Origin: Sodiomyces alkalinus F11
Lineage: Eukaryota; Ascomycota; Sordariomycetes; Glomerellales; Plectosphaerellaceae
DNA: 64,000 nt
Direction of reading: 5' to 3'
Assembly (NCBI RefSeq): GCF_003711515.1
Contig: NW_021167083.1
Span: 2,243,048-2,307,047 of the forward strand
Every line of letters starts with the position of its first letter. Position 1 is the stretch's first letter. Under the pieces are notes generated by a model. It made no database searches and was not told where the DNA came from. It worked only from the letters and a program-made list of their open reading frames with translations. A program made the translations under genes and the position numbers. Shown piece by piece: positions 1 through 14,277 of the stretch.

Positions 1-3000
1 ATAGGTTTACGCCCTTTATACTAGCGTATATCGCGACTCTAGGTGGATAAAAGACTTAGCTCTATTTACCCTTAGCCCTAAGACTACACGCTAGCCTCCT
101 AGCGAGTATAGGCTTTAAAAATAAAGGAAATTGTGGGAAATAATAGTAAGGAATAAAATATAGCTTACTAGTATAATCCTCGTACTTACTCGGGTTAAAA
201 TCTAAGCGCTGTAGAATCTACACCTCGATGGTACTAGACTCCCTTACCTTTTTTAACTCTTCTTCCAGCTTTTTGTAATACTCCCCTAATAACTCTCTTA
301 GTCTCTCGGAGCGGCGTAAAATAGTATTAATAGTACAATTAGGGGAACTAATATTATCCTTGGCCCTAGTATCTTCCTTAGAGTCCTTACTAGGTAAAAG
401 GGGTACTTCGGTAACTTCTTCGGTAATAAGCGCTCCTTAAGCAGGGTACATAATCTTAAGCTCCTCGCTATAGTCCCGTTTAAGTATAGATAGTCTAGTC
501 CTTAGGCTCCTAATACCTATCGTCCTTTTAGATAAACTTCTTTAGGCAGTTAGCGGTAAAAGTGATCCCTTTTAATTCTTCCCTAGTAAGAGTCTTAAGA
601 ATAAAGGATTTATTATCGTGATTAGCCTTCCGGATACGATATAGGCCGTTTTAACGGTAGTCGAGCTTAGCCTTACGGCTTATATTAATAGCTTTCTTAG
701 TATTATAAACTAGTATAAGATCCTTAACTTATTGCCTTTACTTACGGAGTACCCGGGCACGGCTAGCGTTAATATAGGCTATTCGTCGCCCTTATTATTT
801 AGTAATTATAGTAATAGTAGTATATCGGTCGGTATTTAGCTCAGTAAAAGCCCTTAACCGAAGCATTATCTTATTCTTAGGGGTTTTAACGCGGCCTTAG
901 TCTAGTAGTCTTTAGGTTAGGCAGGTCGTCTTAATTGGGGTAATAGCCTTATAGCTATATAGAAGGAAGAAAGGGATACGGCTAGTAAAAGCTCTTACCG
1001 TTATACGGTTAGCGAAAAGGATTATCAAGAAAATCTTATAAAAGGCTTTAGGGTAAAGCTTCGACTAAATAGATAAAGCGTGGGTAATAGCCTTGTACCT
1101 AACCCTATTAAGGCTATTAGCGCGGGGGTAGTAGGCTAAGGCGAGCTTTCGAGTAGTCCTATAGCGACGGTTTAGCTCGATTATATAACCCTTATTCTCT
1201 AGACCTTTATCTATAAGGAGGATTATATAGAGCCTATACCTATAGATTATATCTTCCTATAAGAACAAGGTAATAGCCTTAGACGTGTTCTTTTTTAGTA
1301 GTCGGGCCTTAACCTAACCTATAAATATATAGCGGGCCTTTATAAGATACTATCCTTAGAGATATTAAACGTCTAGGTAACCCTAGGTAAAAGGGAGGGC
1401 GGCCTTAGGCAGGCTTATAGCGATTAGAGGATCCTCCTAGGAACGGCTACGGCGGGCCTAGTATTCAGAATAGAACTCGATAAACCTCTAAACGCTCTTA
1501 TAGATATAATCCTAGAAATAGTTAGCGGCGAGGCGATAGTAAGTGCCCTACCTTCCTTAGTATCCGGATTCGTTATAGGCTCTCCTAATTAGGTTAATCT
1601 AGGTATCCTTATCGTTAATCTAGCGTTTAGGGGTCGAATCGGCCTTAGTTACTCGAGTTTATAGCAGTCTATCCTTAAGGAATACACGGGTAGCCCTATC
1701 TTTAACTCTACGGGCTTTCTTAGGATCTATTCCTTTAGGCACGCGAAAGGTTATTAAAAAGGTAGCTACTTATCGGGAAAACTAACTTTATGTAAGGTCC
1801 TTATCGAGGATATCGTTTACTAGGGTAGGGTCGTCGAACTACTTCTTAGCTTCCATGAGGAAGATTCTATCGTCCACAAAGTCGTTTAGGTCTCCTTAGT
1901 ATTATCGTTAGTCTAATTAAAGGGTATTCCGGGTATCCGTAAGAGTCTATCGGCTATAGTATTCTTAGATCCTTTAATATACTTAACGTCGAAGTCGAAG
2001 AGCCGGATCCAGGCGAGCTATTAGGTGATTAGGGTATTAGGGAGGTTAGTAGTAGATCCTTTTAACTAGGATAGGAGGGCTTAGGTATCGGTTTTAAGGA
2101 TAAAGTGAACCCTAGAGAGGTAGTCACGTAGGCGCCGAAAGGTCTTTAGGACTCCCCTTAGCTCTAGCTTATTAGTGTTATAGACCCTCTTTATAGGAGA
2201 CTAGCGTCCGCTTTCATACTATACCACGGCTCTTTTATCCTTAACGTACTATCCGAGGATTCTACTCTATCTATCTATACTAGCATCGATAATAACGTAG
2301 ATAACTCCTACGCCTTCGCCGTACTAGATAGTGATTAGGATAGGGGTAATAGTAAGGGCTTTCTTAAGGGAGTTTATAGCGTGTTATTAAGGCTCCTCCC
2401 ACTTAAAGGTAGTGTTCTTCCGTAGTAGGTCGGTTAGCGGTCTAGCGATAATAGCGAACTTATAAATCCAGACTTAGTAAAAGGTGGTAAGACCGAGGAA
2501 TAAACGAATATTAAAGACTATACTATACCTTTCCTACTCCCGGACCTTCGCGATCTTAGCCTATTTAGGAGAATAACCGTTAATACTATAGATATAGCCT
2601 ACGATAGTGGCTACTTTCTAATACTACTAGCTTTTAACACCTACGATAGTGCCTCTAGCTAGCTCCACCTTAAGAAGCACTTTATCGATATTAGCGATAT
2701 ACTTAGCTATAAAACGGCGAATTCCTAGTTTAATTAGGGTATCCTTATAGGTGGTTATTAGTCCTTTTACTATAATATTATTAATAAAGGGTCTATAGCA
2801 CTAAGGAATAAGGTCGTAAAGGATACGGGTTATAATACGTATAAACTAGGCTATTAAATTAATAGCCCCCTAAGGAAGAGTATATATCCTAAAGAGTCTA
2901 ATAATAGTCGTAAAGGTAGTTAGATCTCGAGACTCCTTATTAAGGGTAACCTGATTATAGCCGGAAAAGAGGTCTAAGAGGGATATAAGCTTATATATAG

Positions 3001-4107
3001 CGAAATCCTCGGAGAACTCGTCGGCCCTAGGCGGTATAAAGGTATCTTAAAGGGTTACTATATTAATGTTAGTAGCCGAGTTAATAAGCCGTATATTACC
3101 GTCCTTCTTCTTAACTAGGAACCAGGGGTTATAATAGGCTACGTGGCTCTCTTCGATTATACCTTTCTTAAGGCGGTCCTTTATTATCTGCAGGACTATA
3201 GACTCTAGAGCCTTAGGGATATGGATCCCCTTCGCCTGCTACGCCTTATAAGAAACCGCTCGAATCTTCTATAAAGGGGCTACCCGTTTATTAAGGCGGC
3301 CGTACTTAGTCTAATCCTACGTAATGGCTACCTCTCGGTTTAGGAGGACCTTTATTAGGAGCTCCTTTTTCTTAGGGATTAAGTGGTTAACGGTCTTCAG
3401 GATAGCGTTAAGTCTTTCGGGTATAAGGCGCGAACGGGGTATAATTTTAGAAAACTTTAGTGTAATTAGACTAATAAACCGCTCGTCTTCTAGCTCCTAG
3501 TCTTCCTCTTTAATTTCTACGAGGATATTCTTCTTCTTATAGGGGTCTTTATTAGGGATACTTTTATCGGATAGGACGTCGTTCAGAGTGTAAACCTTAA
3601 GAGTCTTAGGTTTCTATATAGTAAAGACGCCTTCGGGATTTGGGGGATAGTGCGCTTCTTTAATAAGATCTTAGGACTTCCTCTTCTTTAGCTACTATAG
3701 CCTTTTCGTTATAACCACGGCTATACTAGTAATACTATCCTCCTCTTTTTTTAGAGCCTCGAGCGCTCTTATCTAGGAATCATTCTATATTATCCGGTTC
3801 TTCTAAAAATATAAGACTAACAGGCTATTAGGGTAATTAGGCTAATAGTGGTATAGAAAAGTCGAAAAAGATAAGTGGTTAGTATAAATTAGTTATTATT
3901 ATATAGTCGTAGTTATTATATAGGGAGGCTCCGCGACACACCTTTTATATCCTTAGCCTTATTTTCGTGGTATTACCCTTAAGGCTATATAAATTCTTTT
4001 CGTTAGGGGCTTTACCTCCTCTATAAATAGGAAGGCTACTAAAGTAGTAGCGTCCTTATTATCTAAATAAAAGAAAATATTATCGTCGCTTTTCTTCTTC
4101 TTCTTCT

Positions 4108-4190
4108 CCTCCTTCTTTTTCCTCGCCTCCTCCTTCTTTTTCCTCGCCTCCTCCTTCTTTTTCCTCGCCTCCTCCTTCTTTTTCGCCCCT
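4108..4190 (-). repeat. 21-bp tandem repeat inside the Gypsy relict
   Basis: About four head-to-tail copies of a 21-bp pyrimidine-rich unit (plus strand CTCGCCTCCTCCTTC followed by TTTTTC). On the minus strand one frame encodes a repeated Lys/Glu-rich heptad (ARKKKEE). It lies between the gag knuckle and RT and probably encoded a charged linker. With almost no CA or TG in the unit, it had few RIP targets and has stayed regular. Confidence 0.75.
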
Positions 4191-5809
4191 TAATCGGGCG
4201 AACCGCTAATCCTATTATTACTGGATATTAAAGTAGCGGCCCCGGACTAACTATAAGAGACGCCGTCCTCCCCTTATTATCCGATACTTAGATCGATTAA
4301 ATCCTCCTCCTCTTAACGCTTCTCTTCCTCTTTAAACTTAGGCTAGCTTTATCTATAAGAGCGGTTATCGACTTATTCTCTGCTAGCGATAAGGATAATA
4401 ATATAGGCGTCCTTATAAGCGAAGTCTATATCGATTTATCCGTCCCTATAAGTAAAAAAGGCGTGACTATTAAGTGGGAATAGCAGGCTAAGAAGTATCT
4501 TAGGCCTTATTCCCTCGATTATTATATAATAGATTTTCTCGTGCTAGTCCCCGACCTAGAGGTACTCCTCTAGATATCCTGCATAGTTTACCCTATCTAT
4601 ATCGTTAATCCCCTTAATCGCGATATTACTTTTACCGATATGGCCCTATAGTCCTAGCTTCTCCACGAGGTCTAGCCGGATAGTATTAAAGACGGCTCCT
4701 ATATTAATAACTACGTAAAAACGGTCCTCCGTAGGGTAGGCCTCAGCTATTTACTTAATTACGCTAGCCCGTATCGTTATATACTTACCGTAAATAGTAG
4801 GAGGCTTTAGTTTATTAATCGTCGGGGCGGGCGTAATAGATAGGGCACCGTTAGGCGTAGGGGTAGCGGTCACGGTATTCCTAAACTATATAGAATATTC
4901 GGGTCCTAGGGGTAAGGAGTCTATAAAAAAGGCCTCTTTAGGGGTTAAGCGGATAACCTTATAAGGCTTTACCTAGCTACCGATCGACCTTAGCGTCTCC
5001 TTATAGTCCGCGAGGATAGCTTTATTAATAGAGAGGAGGTAAACTATAGGAACCTTAACCTCTATCTTTAAAAGGTGCTTTAGGCTCTTCTCGCGGACCT
5101 TCTATATAACGGCCTCCTAGTTAAATAAGTTAAGGGTATCCTTTTAAGCCGAGGCTCGCGAGATAGGCCGAGTAATAGTCGAGGTAGTAATAGGTCTAGA
5201 TATAAGGGCTATCGAATTAGCTAATAGACTGTTATCTATATCGGTATTATTAACTATCTTTATACCCCTTTAAGAGCTTTCCGGAGTCGTTAGGGTCTAT
5301 TAAACGGCCTAATTAGGGGAATTAGCCACTTTTAGCGTGGGTTTACTAATTTAACCGCTCCTAATAGTGCGAAGAGGGTCCTAGGGGTCGGTCGAAGTGT
5401 ATCGAGATATAGATATAGTATACACTCTAGTAATAATAAAGTTAATAGATCCCGTGACCTTAGTAACCCTTAAGGCTTAAGTGGCTTAGGTGGCCTAACT
5501 ACTCTAACCGGTCTACTACTTCTATACCTGCTTAACTATATACTTAATTATAAGCCTATTAGTCTTATTAGTCTTATAGGGGAGGGTAACGGGCTAGAAG
5601 GTCTTAATATAGAGGTCTACGAGCTCCTTAAATCGGCTATAGAGCTTAGTGGCTAGCTAATATAGTATAAGATGTCGGTATAGCTAATACTCGTTAACTT
5701 GTAGCTCGCCTTTTAGGCAGGCTGCCTAGGTACCGGTCTAATCTATAACTAAATATACGGGGAACTCCTACTTAATTAGTTTATAGGCGCTATCGTGGAT
5801 TAGGATAGG

Positions 5810-5851
5810 GTAGTTATCTCTCCGATACCCTTTTTAGCCGTAGTAGTAGTA
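5810..5851 (-). pseudogene. Gag CCHC zinc knuckle with every zinc ligand mutated to Tyr
   Basis: On the minus strand the frame reads YYYYG-stop-KGYRRDNY. It has exactly the spacing of a retroviral-type knuckle (C-X2-C-X4-H-X4-C). All four ligand positions are Tyr: TGC or TGT to TAC or TAT for Cys, and CAC to TAC for His. Both are the expected CpA (or complementary TpG) transitions of RIP. The knuckle confirms gag polarity and shows how complete the mutation is. Confidence 0.7.
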
Positions 5852-8312
5852 GCGAGCTAGCAGGGGCTAGCTATTATTCTAGGCACCTCTTTACTATCCT
5901 AGGCGGTTATCGTATTACTAGGTCGGGCGGCTATCGTTACGCCGGTTATTATACCTAGGGCAGGGTCCTCCGTAATAGATCTCCTTAGTATACTATGCGT
6001 TATTAGGTTAGGAAGCGGCACCGTTAGCCTGATTAGGGGTGGCGAAGTGCACTAAAGTAGTTATCGTAGGCTAAGGGGCATGCTTAAGGACGGTATAAAA
6101 GGCGTTTTTTAGATTAGACTTTATAGCAAGGAGGGCTTAGACCTTCTCCGTGCCTATCCTTTTAGATAGGGCGAGTATTCAGGCGGTAATACCCCTAACG
6201 CCTTTAGCTCTATTATAGATAAGGGAAATAGTATACTTCTTAAAGACGTCGGTAAGCTTATTTATATCCGATTAAGAGCCTATAGACTCCTGGACTATAA
6301 TAGGCCGCCTTAAGATTATAGGCTAGAAAGCGGTAGTATTAGGCTAATTAGACTTAGCTATACCTAGTATAGTGTTCTTATCTATAGGCTTACCCTCTGC
6401 TTCTTAGATATCCGTAGCCTACTCGCGTAGTAGGTTTAAAAGCAGCTTATAGCTCTTAACTATCTTTCTTAAGTCGGTAATCATAAGCTTATTAGCGATA
6501 AATATATAGATGTCCCTATACAGAATAGTAAGGATAATACTGTAGAGCTTAGAGTCCTCGATAAAAGTGTCTTAGACCCGCTCTGCCTTAGCCTTCTAGA
6601 TAGTAATTTACTATAGTAAGTCCCTAACCTAACGAACGCTATTAATCTTATACGTTTTATATTTTACCCGAAGCTAATAAACCTTATAAGAGAAGTTAAG
6701 TTAGTAGTCAGGATCCAGATAAAAGTACTCTTTAATAAGCTTCTCGACTAGATTAGGCTAACTGCCTTTAGCGGCTTAAACCTCTTTAACTAGGCGTTCG
6801 ACGGCGGGATAAATAGCCGTGTCCGTGTATAGGTTAACGTAGGTGATTTTATCGGCTTTACTAAGACGGTTAAGCTTAGTGTAGTTATCGTACTACTAAA
6901 GGAATATAGAGAGAGATTTACTACTAAAACGGGGAGCTTTAGTAATAAGGGGATTTAGGGGTACTCTCGATATAGTAATAGCAGGGGGTAGGGCTCTAAT
7001 AACCTCGGCGATAGTGCTCTCTCTATCACGGCTTATTAGAGCGTATAGCAGCTTAATTAGGTCTTTAGCGGTAGTAGTAGGAGCGTTCGAAGCGGGCTAG
7101 GTAGTATAGGCAGACTAAGTAGGGGCAGTAATAGGTGTAATATTAGGGATAGTTATCAAAATAGTAGTCGGAGCCGCGGTAGACGTAGTAGTCGGCCTAG
7201 AAGCGGGCGGAGGTAAGGCCGTAGCCCTGATATCGAGGTTCCCCTAATTAGGAGTAGTAGAAGTGGCGGGCGTAAGAAGAGGGGGAATAGCCGGCGAGAG
7301 AGCCTCGTCGTCGGAGTCGCTAACGACGATAACGGGGTTAGGCTCGCGATACTAAGTCTAAGTGTCTATAGTGTTTTAGGTGTAAGTGTAAGGGGGTAAG
7401 CGAATAATAATAATAGGGTTAAGGCGTTTAGGGTAAGGTTCTTCGAACTAATCGTTTAGTAAGAAGATCCTATAAGTATTCTAGATACTTGCTAGGTTAT
7501 TATATATATTATCTTATCTTAATAAGAGTTATAAAGTCTTTAACGAGAGGGCGGTCCTAGGTTTTACTCCGTGATACTTATCTTCGGGGTTAAGCTTTTC
7601 TAACCTACCTTAAAGGAAAAGGCCTCCTACGATTGGGAGATTACCTACTAGTAAAAGGGCTATACATATACATATTAATATTAGTAATATTACGCCCTAA
7701 GATTCACGAAGAAGCATTATAACTTACTCACGGGGTCTATAAAGGTCTTTGCTAGACTATCGGGTCCTTATATAAGGTATCGTTATTTCGCTCCTATACT
7801 CGGTATTAGCTTCTTATCGGGTCTGCTAGGGGTTAGTTACCCTAATCTAGGTAAGCTGCTCTCGGCGGTCTTATCTTTTTTTCGCTATTATACGAGAATC
7901 TGTTTTAATTAGTAGTAGGGTTTATAAGCCCCCTATCGAGTCTATTCTATATCCGGAATCTAACTCTATCGCGATTTAATCGGTTTCTTCCGTTCCTATA
8001 ATTACTACTTCCGTGGTGGCGGGTCTTATAATTAAAAGTATTAATAGTTCTTTAACTCTTACCTAAGCAGTTATTTCTTTTCCTGATCTTATTAGGGTAA
8101 ATCTCCCCTCGGCCATAAAGCGTTAAATCCTTCCTCGGTCGTTATCTTTATATCCTTTAGGGGGTTGTTAACTGATAGTCCGTTTAGGAGGACCGGAACC
8201 TCCCTCGAGCGCCTTTATTACTCTGATTAGGGTTAGAATACTTTAGGGACGTCGAATAAATCCGCCTCCGAGCACTATATTATAACTGGATAAAGACGTA
8301 GTAGCACCAGAT

Positions 8313-8512
8313 TGTTAATATAAAGATTAGATAAAGAGGTTAGTCTAGCAAAACCACGATGTATAACCAAAATATAACTAATACCACTATAACCTTTAGC
8401 GAAGAAGTAGATCGGTAGTCACTATTCCCATTAGGGTAATATAAGTTAAACTAGAAAGATACCTTAAACGTAGAATAAGTAATTATAAAAGAGGATAATA
8501 ATTGAATATTAA
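8313..8512 (-). repeat. Probable 5' LTR of the left Gypsy relict
   Basis: The stretch starts TGTTAATAT and ends AATATTAA, near-inverted ends as expected for an LTR whose terminal CA was mutated. Just inside it, on the minus strand, lies TGGTGCTACTACGTC, a plausible primer-binding site beginning with TGG. No second copy is visible because the 3' LTR would be outside the window, so the borders are tentative. Confidence 0.4.
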
Positions 8513-8655
8513 TCCCTTAATGGGGATGTCCGGCGCCCTGTCCTTAATATATATATAGGAGGTGGATCCCGTAGCCTTAAAAAGGGGGTCATATGACCGT
8601 TCTGCCAAACCACTCCAAAGCCGTATCTGCGCGGTTACACTAGCCCTTAGTATCT
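8513..8655. other. Short un-RIPed spacer between Gypsy and LINE relicts
   Basis: This roughly 140-bp stretch keeps about ten CA/TG dinucleotides (for example GTCATATGACC and CTGCCAAACCACTCC), unlike both neighbours. It is probably non-repetitive host DNA caught between two elements. I see no gene or tRNA in it. Confidence 0.4.
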
Positions 8656-8659
8656 TATC

Positions 8660-11600
8660 CCGAACCGTCGAAGGGGGCGTACTATAATATCGACTAGTTA
8701 CTAAGCCTACTAGTCGATTAAGCCTAGGTCCTTATTCGGGGGTCGTATAATAAGGCGGAGGTTATTAGCCACCTCTCTTTAAATTATAGCCTTTTTCTCC
8801 TCCTCCTTAGGGAGCTTAAAGTAGTCGGGCCTAGTAAGGGCATTTACTGGGGTAATATATACGGTGCCTATTATGCCTGATAGGGGGTAGTAGTAGGCCG
8901 GTGCTCCGGCCTTTAGTATTACTCTGATATCGGTAAGGGGTGCTAATAAGAAGACGAGGTCGATAACGGTATAGGCCCCGCCTCTACTATATATCTTTTC
9001 CCCCGGGATGTTATAGAGTACTAGCCCGTATAGGTATATTTAGTCTATAATCCTATCGCTATTACCGGTTATCTATATAACTCCCGGTTCCTAGTCCTTA
9101 TACCGGGCGTTAAAGTCTCCGCTAATAGTTATATTCGTTAGGGGAGTCTATTAGGTATTCCTAAGGTTATTCTAGGTATTGTCCTTAGATAAAAGCCCCC
9201 GGTAGAGGTTAAGGAAGTGTATACTATTTACCCGAACTAGAAGAAGGTCTCTTAATCCGGGAATTAGCGACTATAGTTATTATAAGTTAAGGTCGGCCTT
9301 TACGTAGGTGATTACCCTTAGCTTATCCCCTGGTTCCGGCTAGGTCCGGATTAGGGAAAACTTCTTATAGCCGGGGAGGTTCGGCAGGGAATATACCCTT
9401 ACCTTTTCTTTTAGCGGCTCTTAATATATTATAATATCTAGTTTACGTTGTTAGGCGATATCTAGCACTACCTTTAACAGGCTACGGTTCTTATCTCTAT
9501 TCTATTAAACGTAAGTAAGATCCTTCTAGGATTTAGGCCCCCAGTAACCTCTCCAGCTACTCCTATAGTCTCTTATTAGGGTTACTAGTAGTTACTATCT
9601 CCGGTAGTCCCCTTTAGGACGTCTCTAGTTAGGCGCTAGCTTATCTAAGCCACGCTTATATCGTTATCGGCTTTTTAGCCGACTACGGTTATAACTACTT
9701 AGGTATTAGTATTCTATCTTCCTGGGGCCTTTTCGGGATCCTAGGTTAGTAGGATAGGGGCCTAGCTAAGTCGACTTTTATTTCGACTCTATTTAAGGTC
9801 TCCCTATTATTACTAATACTAGTATCGCCAGTATCGGAGATAGTTAACTTACCTTCCTAGGTAATACCGGGGGAGGTAGGTTCGTGAGGGGTCTCTTAAC
9901 TAGGCTCTACGCTCTCTATTAGTGTCTTTAGGCTCCGTAGTTTCGCGTAGAGGGTTATGCCCTCTGCCCTGATTTTACTAAGTTTTGTCCTTATAGGAGG
10001 AATAATCTTACCTTTTACCCTCCTTAGCTTTACCGGGTATTTAGTATTATCCGTGGTATAGGGTCCGTAATAGTTAATATATCGCACTTTATAGGTATAG
10101 TCCGTCGATAAGGAACTATATACTTTATATCTAGCCTTACCGTTATAGGTATATTAGGGGTAGTATCCTTAGTATTTATTATACTAGGCTATAGCCTATT
10201 TAGTGTCTCGGGGCTTTATAAGCAGGGATATCATAAATAGGCGGAACTATCTTTTCGGTGCTATTTAGAAGGAGATATACTAGCTAGATAGGCCTTAGAT
10301 ATTATTCGGGTAGCCGCGTTTTAATACACGGACTGGCTTTAGCTTAATTTATTTTAGGGCTTTTTCTTTAATAGTGGCCTTTATAACCTCTTAGTTATTA
10401 ATAAAATTAACGACCTCGTGAATTATAAAGGTATACTAAGTCTTCGCCCCTTAAATATAAAGGGCTCTTATAGCGGCTCGGATTTCTTCTTCGGCTTTTA
10501 GGATCTTCGTCCTAGCCTAGGAATTCCGTGGTTATATCGCCGCTCTATTACGGGTTCGCTCTACTATAGTAATATTTTAATTATCGACTTTACCGATCTC
10601 TAGCACCGCGCATCGGATAATTATTATAGCCTCTTATTATTCTAGTTATAGACTTATCTTAGGTAAGAATCGTAGGAAGACCCTGTTATCCTTCTTCTTC
10701 TAGGGGTCCCTTAAGGGGCGTTTCTCCTATAGGCTAGGGCGCGTTGCGTTCTTCTTCTTCCCCCTTTTCTCTATAATAGTTTAATCCTATTACTTAGGGG
10801 GTCGGGTCTACTAGCGTACGGGCTATAGGACAGGTCTTACGAGCTTCGCGGGGAGTACTTTAGCGGGCGTTAGGCTAGGATTAGTCTTACCGGGCGGTGC
10901 TATACTATTTAGTCGGGGTTAGGAGTCTTTGCCTCCCGGCTCCCTAAGCGGGTCTATACTGGCTACTAAAGCCGGTACCTTTATCTTAATTAGGCCGATA
11001 AACTTACTACCGAGCTGGCTTATTAGGGCGGTGTTAGCTCCCGGCGTGTCCCTAGCTTTAGATATACCCTATTCGACGGCCTGGATTAGGATATCGACGG
11101 CGGAGGTTTTCTGCTATAGGGCTTAAACGAGGTCTTTTATAGTCTATTATAGTTACTTTCGGGCGTATACGGCGAAGGTTTTAGCGTTCTTCTTATTCGG
11201 GGCTACTCCTAATATATCCGTCGTGGTAGTAGCGGCGCCCTGGTTTAGGGCTTTAGTCCGGGCTAGGGCCCTATTAGTTATCGGGGGAGGCGTTTAGGCC
11301 TTCCGTTAAGGTATAGTAGGTCCGAGAAGAGTTTTCTAGGGGTTATTAAGGGGTGGGTAGTATTATAGTAGTCCTTCTAAGGCTATTACAGGATTACGCC
11401 TAACGCCCGCTAAGCTGTATTTAGTGCCGCTGGGTAGAGTGGGGGGTTAGCTACCTAATAATATCCTTCGCGCCGATTTTAGGTATATTATAGTGGATTA
11501 CACCGATCCCGAAGGCTAGGGTGATTCCTATAAGTAGGGCGGCTATTAAGGCTTTTAGTGTGGCGCCGCTACCCGTACTAACACTAGTGGGGCTTCTAAG
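8660..11600 (-). mobile_element. Tad-like non-LTR retrotransposon (LINE), partial: ORF1 and endonuclease, RT missing
   Basis: The minus strand encodes an endonuclease/exonuclease/phosphatase domain. The catalytic signature GDFNAR is readable at about 9,086-9,120, followed by a frame ending in YTVIDLVF at about 8,950-8,995, typical of the C-terminal part of LINE endonucleases. Upstream (9,400-11,600) should be ORF1 and the 5' region, but I could not pin motifs there. The RT that should follow is absent: the element stops near 8,660, so it was cut by deletion or by the neighbouring Gypsy insertion. Stops are RIP-type. Borders are approximate. Confidence 0.65.
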
Positions 11601-14277
11601 GTGAGTTGCAGGAAGGATGATTCTGCCGACTATTATAGTAGCTTTACGGCCACCTGTATTATAAAGAGTAAACTTACTACGGATATCCTCGTAATAAATA
11701 AGGAATTCCTCCCCTAGGTAGACTATTAATTAGGCTATAAGATACGCGTTTTCGAAGCTAATCATAAGCTAACTTAATCTAACGATATTACACTCTTCCA
11801 ATAGAAGGAGGGTATTCTAGTAAAGGCATCTATTACTAATATATAAGCGTAGAATAGCGGTACCGAACACGCCGCTACCGTGGCGATTTTAAAAGGTTAT
11901 ACAATAAATATCCACGTAAAGCTACCACCGTTTATATAGCCTAAGGATATTCCCACGGCTATATACGTCTATAACCGCACGCCGCGAAGGCAGTAAAAGG
12001 ATTAGAAACCGCTATATAAGCTATTCTTTAGCAGGAAGCCGATTTTATTATATCTTCGAGCATACGGTTATAAGGTGTACGCGATAACTAAGCACGCCTA
12101 AAAGGGCACTAATAAGCTATTAAATCGTATCGCTCCTTATACCTATATTAGCTACCTTATCGGCTACGATTCCACTAATATCTTCCGTATCTAGGTATCT
12201 AGCCTATACCGCTATAAACGCGTTATTCGCAGGCGCGATATAGATTTTAACGAATACGCCGTCTTCGACGGCGATATCGCTACCTTTAAGGATAATCTTG
12301 GTTAATTAACCGAGGAATAACTAAATGACCCAATTAGTTGGATCGAGTAGGAGACGGCTAGAGATTCACGGCCGTTTACGGATGTATAAGCTAAGGCCCC
12401 CCCTTTATATAATTGCTTAGTTTAAACTTAACCCTTTACCAGGGCTAGCTGCCCCCGGATCCTTTTTCTTAACGGTATCGTTAAGGTTATAATCTGTAAT
12501 ACCCGGCCGTAAGGGGGTAGAGGAGGCTATCTTAAGTCTAGGAGAATAAGATTTAGGTCACAAACTATATAATTTAGCTGGTGTAACACTTAATCCCCGT
12601 CTATAGCTACCTGGTCTATAGCTTCCTACTCTACCAGAAACCCTGTTATCAGTTATAGCGCTAATAGTAGCCGTGATCTTAGGTAATTATCGTAAAGTCC
12701 CTACGGCTATAGGCTTCATCGTGGATAAAGGAATACGATACCGCGATATCCCTATAGCGACAGCTATAGGGCTCCTTATAGATAAAGGAGCGCGGCCTAA
12801 TCGGTAAGACGATGGCTAGAAAAGAGACTATTAGATAGTAGTATTTAACGTAAGACGTTATGCCCCGGATATATATATATATTAATTAAAACTCCGCTAA
12901 CTAAATTACGGTTAAAAAGGACCACGCCTATAACGCTATAGCGGTGTTTATCGGTATTACTCGAATCCACGGCCCCGGTAATAGCCTCGGAAAACACGAC
13001 TACCCGGCGGCCTCGAAGATTCATTATAAAGACCTCCCTCCTCCTCCGGAAAAACCCTCGCAATATACTATTATACCCTTTCGGCTACCTATTCCGATAG
13101 ATATAGGAAGACTATTTACGGAGCGACGAGGAGATAGGGTTATAGATACGGGTACCGGCGTCTATTGTATATAGAAATGAGGTTTTTAATTCGATATAGG
13201 TAATAATATATAAATTCGATAAGCATAGATTTCTATATAAATATAAGGCACGGCTTATAGTGCGAAGAGATTAGTAGTATTAATCTTTTTTTAAGGAGAC
13301 GTATATAGCTATATTAGCCGGACGGTTATTCGGCGCGCTAATAGCTATCGCCGCCCGTTTCAACCTTACGCTATTATAATTCGACGTTATAAATGCATTT
13401 ATATACGCGCCTCTCCCCCACGATATCTTTATATACCCGCCGCCAGGTTTTCCGGCCCCTAAGAGCCGTTTATACGTAAAAAAGGTGTTTTATGGGCTTA
13501 AAGAGTTCTTATTACTTTAGTAAAAGCACTTTTCGGCTATCTTTTTAGCGGACGGTTTCTATATAGTGCTATAGGAAGCGTGTTATTTTCTGTATCGCGA
13601 TTTAATCCTGTTTTTCTACGTTAACGATATCGTTATTACTAATAAAGAATAATATAAGGTATAGATAAAGCAGGCTATTAATAACCTATAACGCTACTAT
13701 AATATATAAGGTAGCGATCCTCTATTATAGTTCCTTAGTATTTAGGCTATTCGCGACCGTGCTATATATAAGATCTGGTTATCGTAACGCGATTATATAG
13801 CTAAGTTTGAACGCCTATTAAAGCTAAATATTAATAGTAAGCATAGCAGTAACTATTACCTAACACACTTAATTAAGGTTATAGAATTACTGCCCTATTT
13901 AGGGACCTGGACTAATATTAATAGCTATTAACGGAAGATAGGATCTAAGCTATACGTAGCAGTAATATCGCGACTAGATATCGCGTTTATAGTATTAAGG
14001 CTATGCCGTTTCAATACTAATCCAGGGCTAATACACTATAAGGCCGCCGATTATCTAATTCTCTATCTAATTAATAGCTAATCGTTTACATTAGAACTAG
14101 GGGGTGGCGATACTATTAAAATCTATACTAACGCCTCTTTTACCGATAATACCCTTAATCGTAAGAGTACTTAAGCGTTCGTAATACGCTTATTTAGAGG
14201 AACTATCACATAGCGTGCTAATAAGCAAGATACGGTCACGACGTTAATAACAGAAACAGAGCTATTAGCGTTAGTAT

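Larger units (their letters stand above)
1..8312 (-). mobile_element. Ty3/Gypsy-type LTR retrotransposon, RIP-inactivated, 3' end beyond the window
   Basis: This is the internal region of a dead LTR retrotransposon read on the minus strand, with the gag side at high and the integrase side at low coordinates. Gag has a CCHC knuckle remnant at 5,810-5,851. The reverse transcriptase active-site region lies at about 2,762-2,788, where the frame reads FINNIIVKG. The RNase H connection reads PLTDLLRKNTTFKWEEP at about 2,395-2,445. Integrase is expected at about 700-1,700 from the order of domains, but I did not verify its motifs. Stops in the frame are mostly TAG and TAA at former Gln or Trp codons. 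CA and TG are nearly absent (positions 5,461-5,520 hold 8 TA, 0 CA and 2 TG). The 3' LTR would lie left of base 1, so insertion-site duplication cannot be tested. The Gypsy assignment rests on the RT-RNase H order and motifs. Confidence 0.8.

Noticed and set aside
4108..4190. CRISPR-like regular repeats
   Set aside because: The 21-bp units are contiguous without spacers, in a eukaryotic retroelement; it is an ordinary tandem repeat.
8513..8655. tRNA-like segment between the LTR and the LINE
   Set aside because: No T-arm (GGTTCRANYCC) or consistent cloverleaf could be found on either strand.
12944..13174. 76-codon plus-strand frame
   Set aside because: It is part of the Copia polyprotein linker between integrase and RT, not a separate gene.
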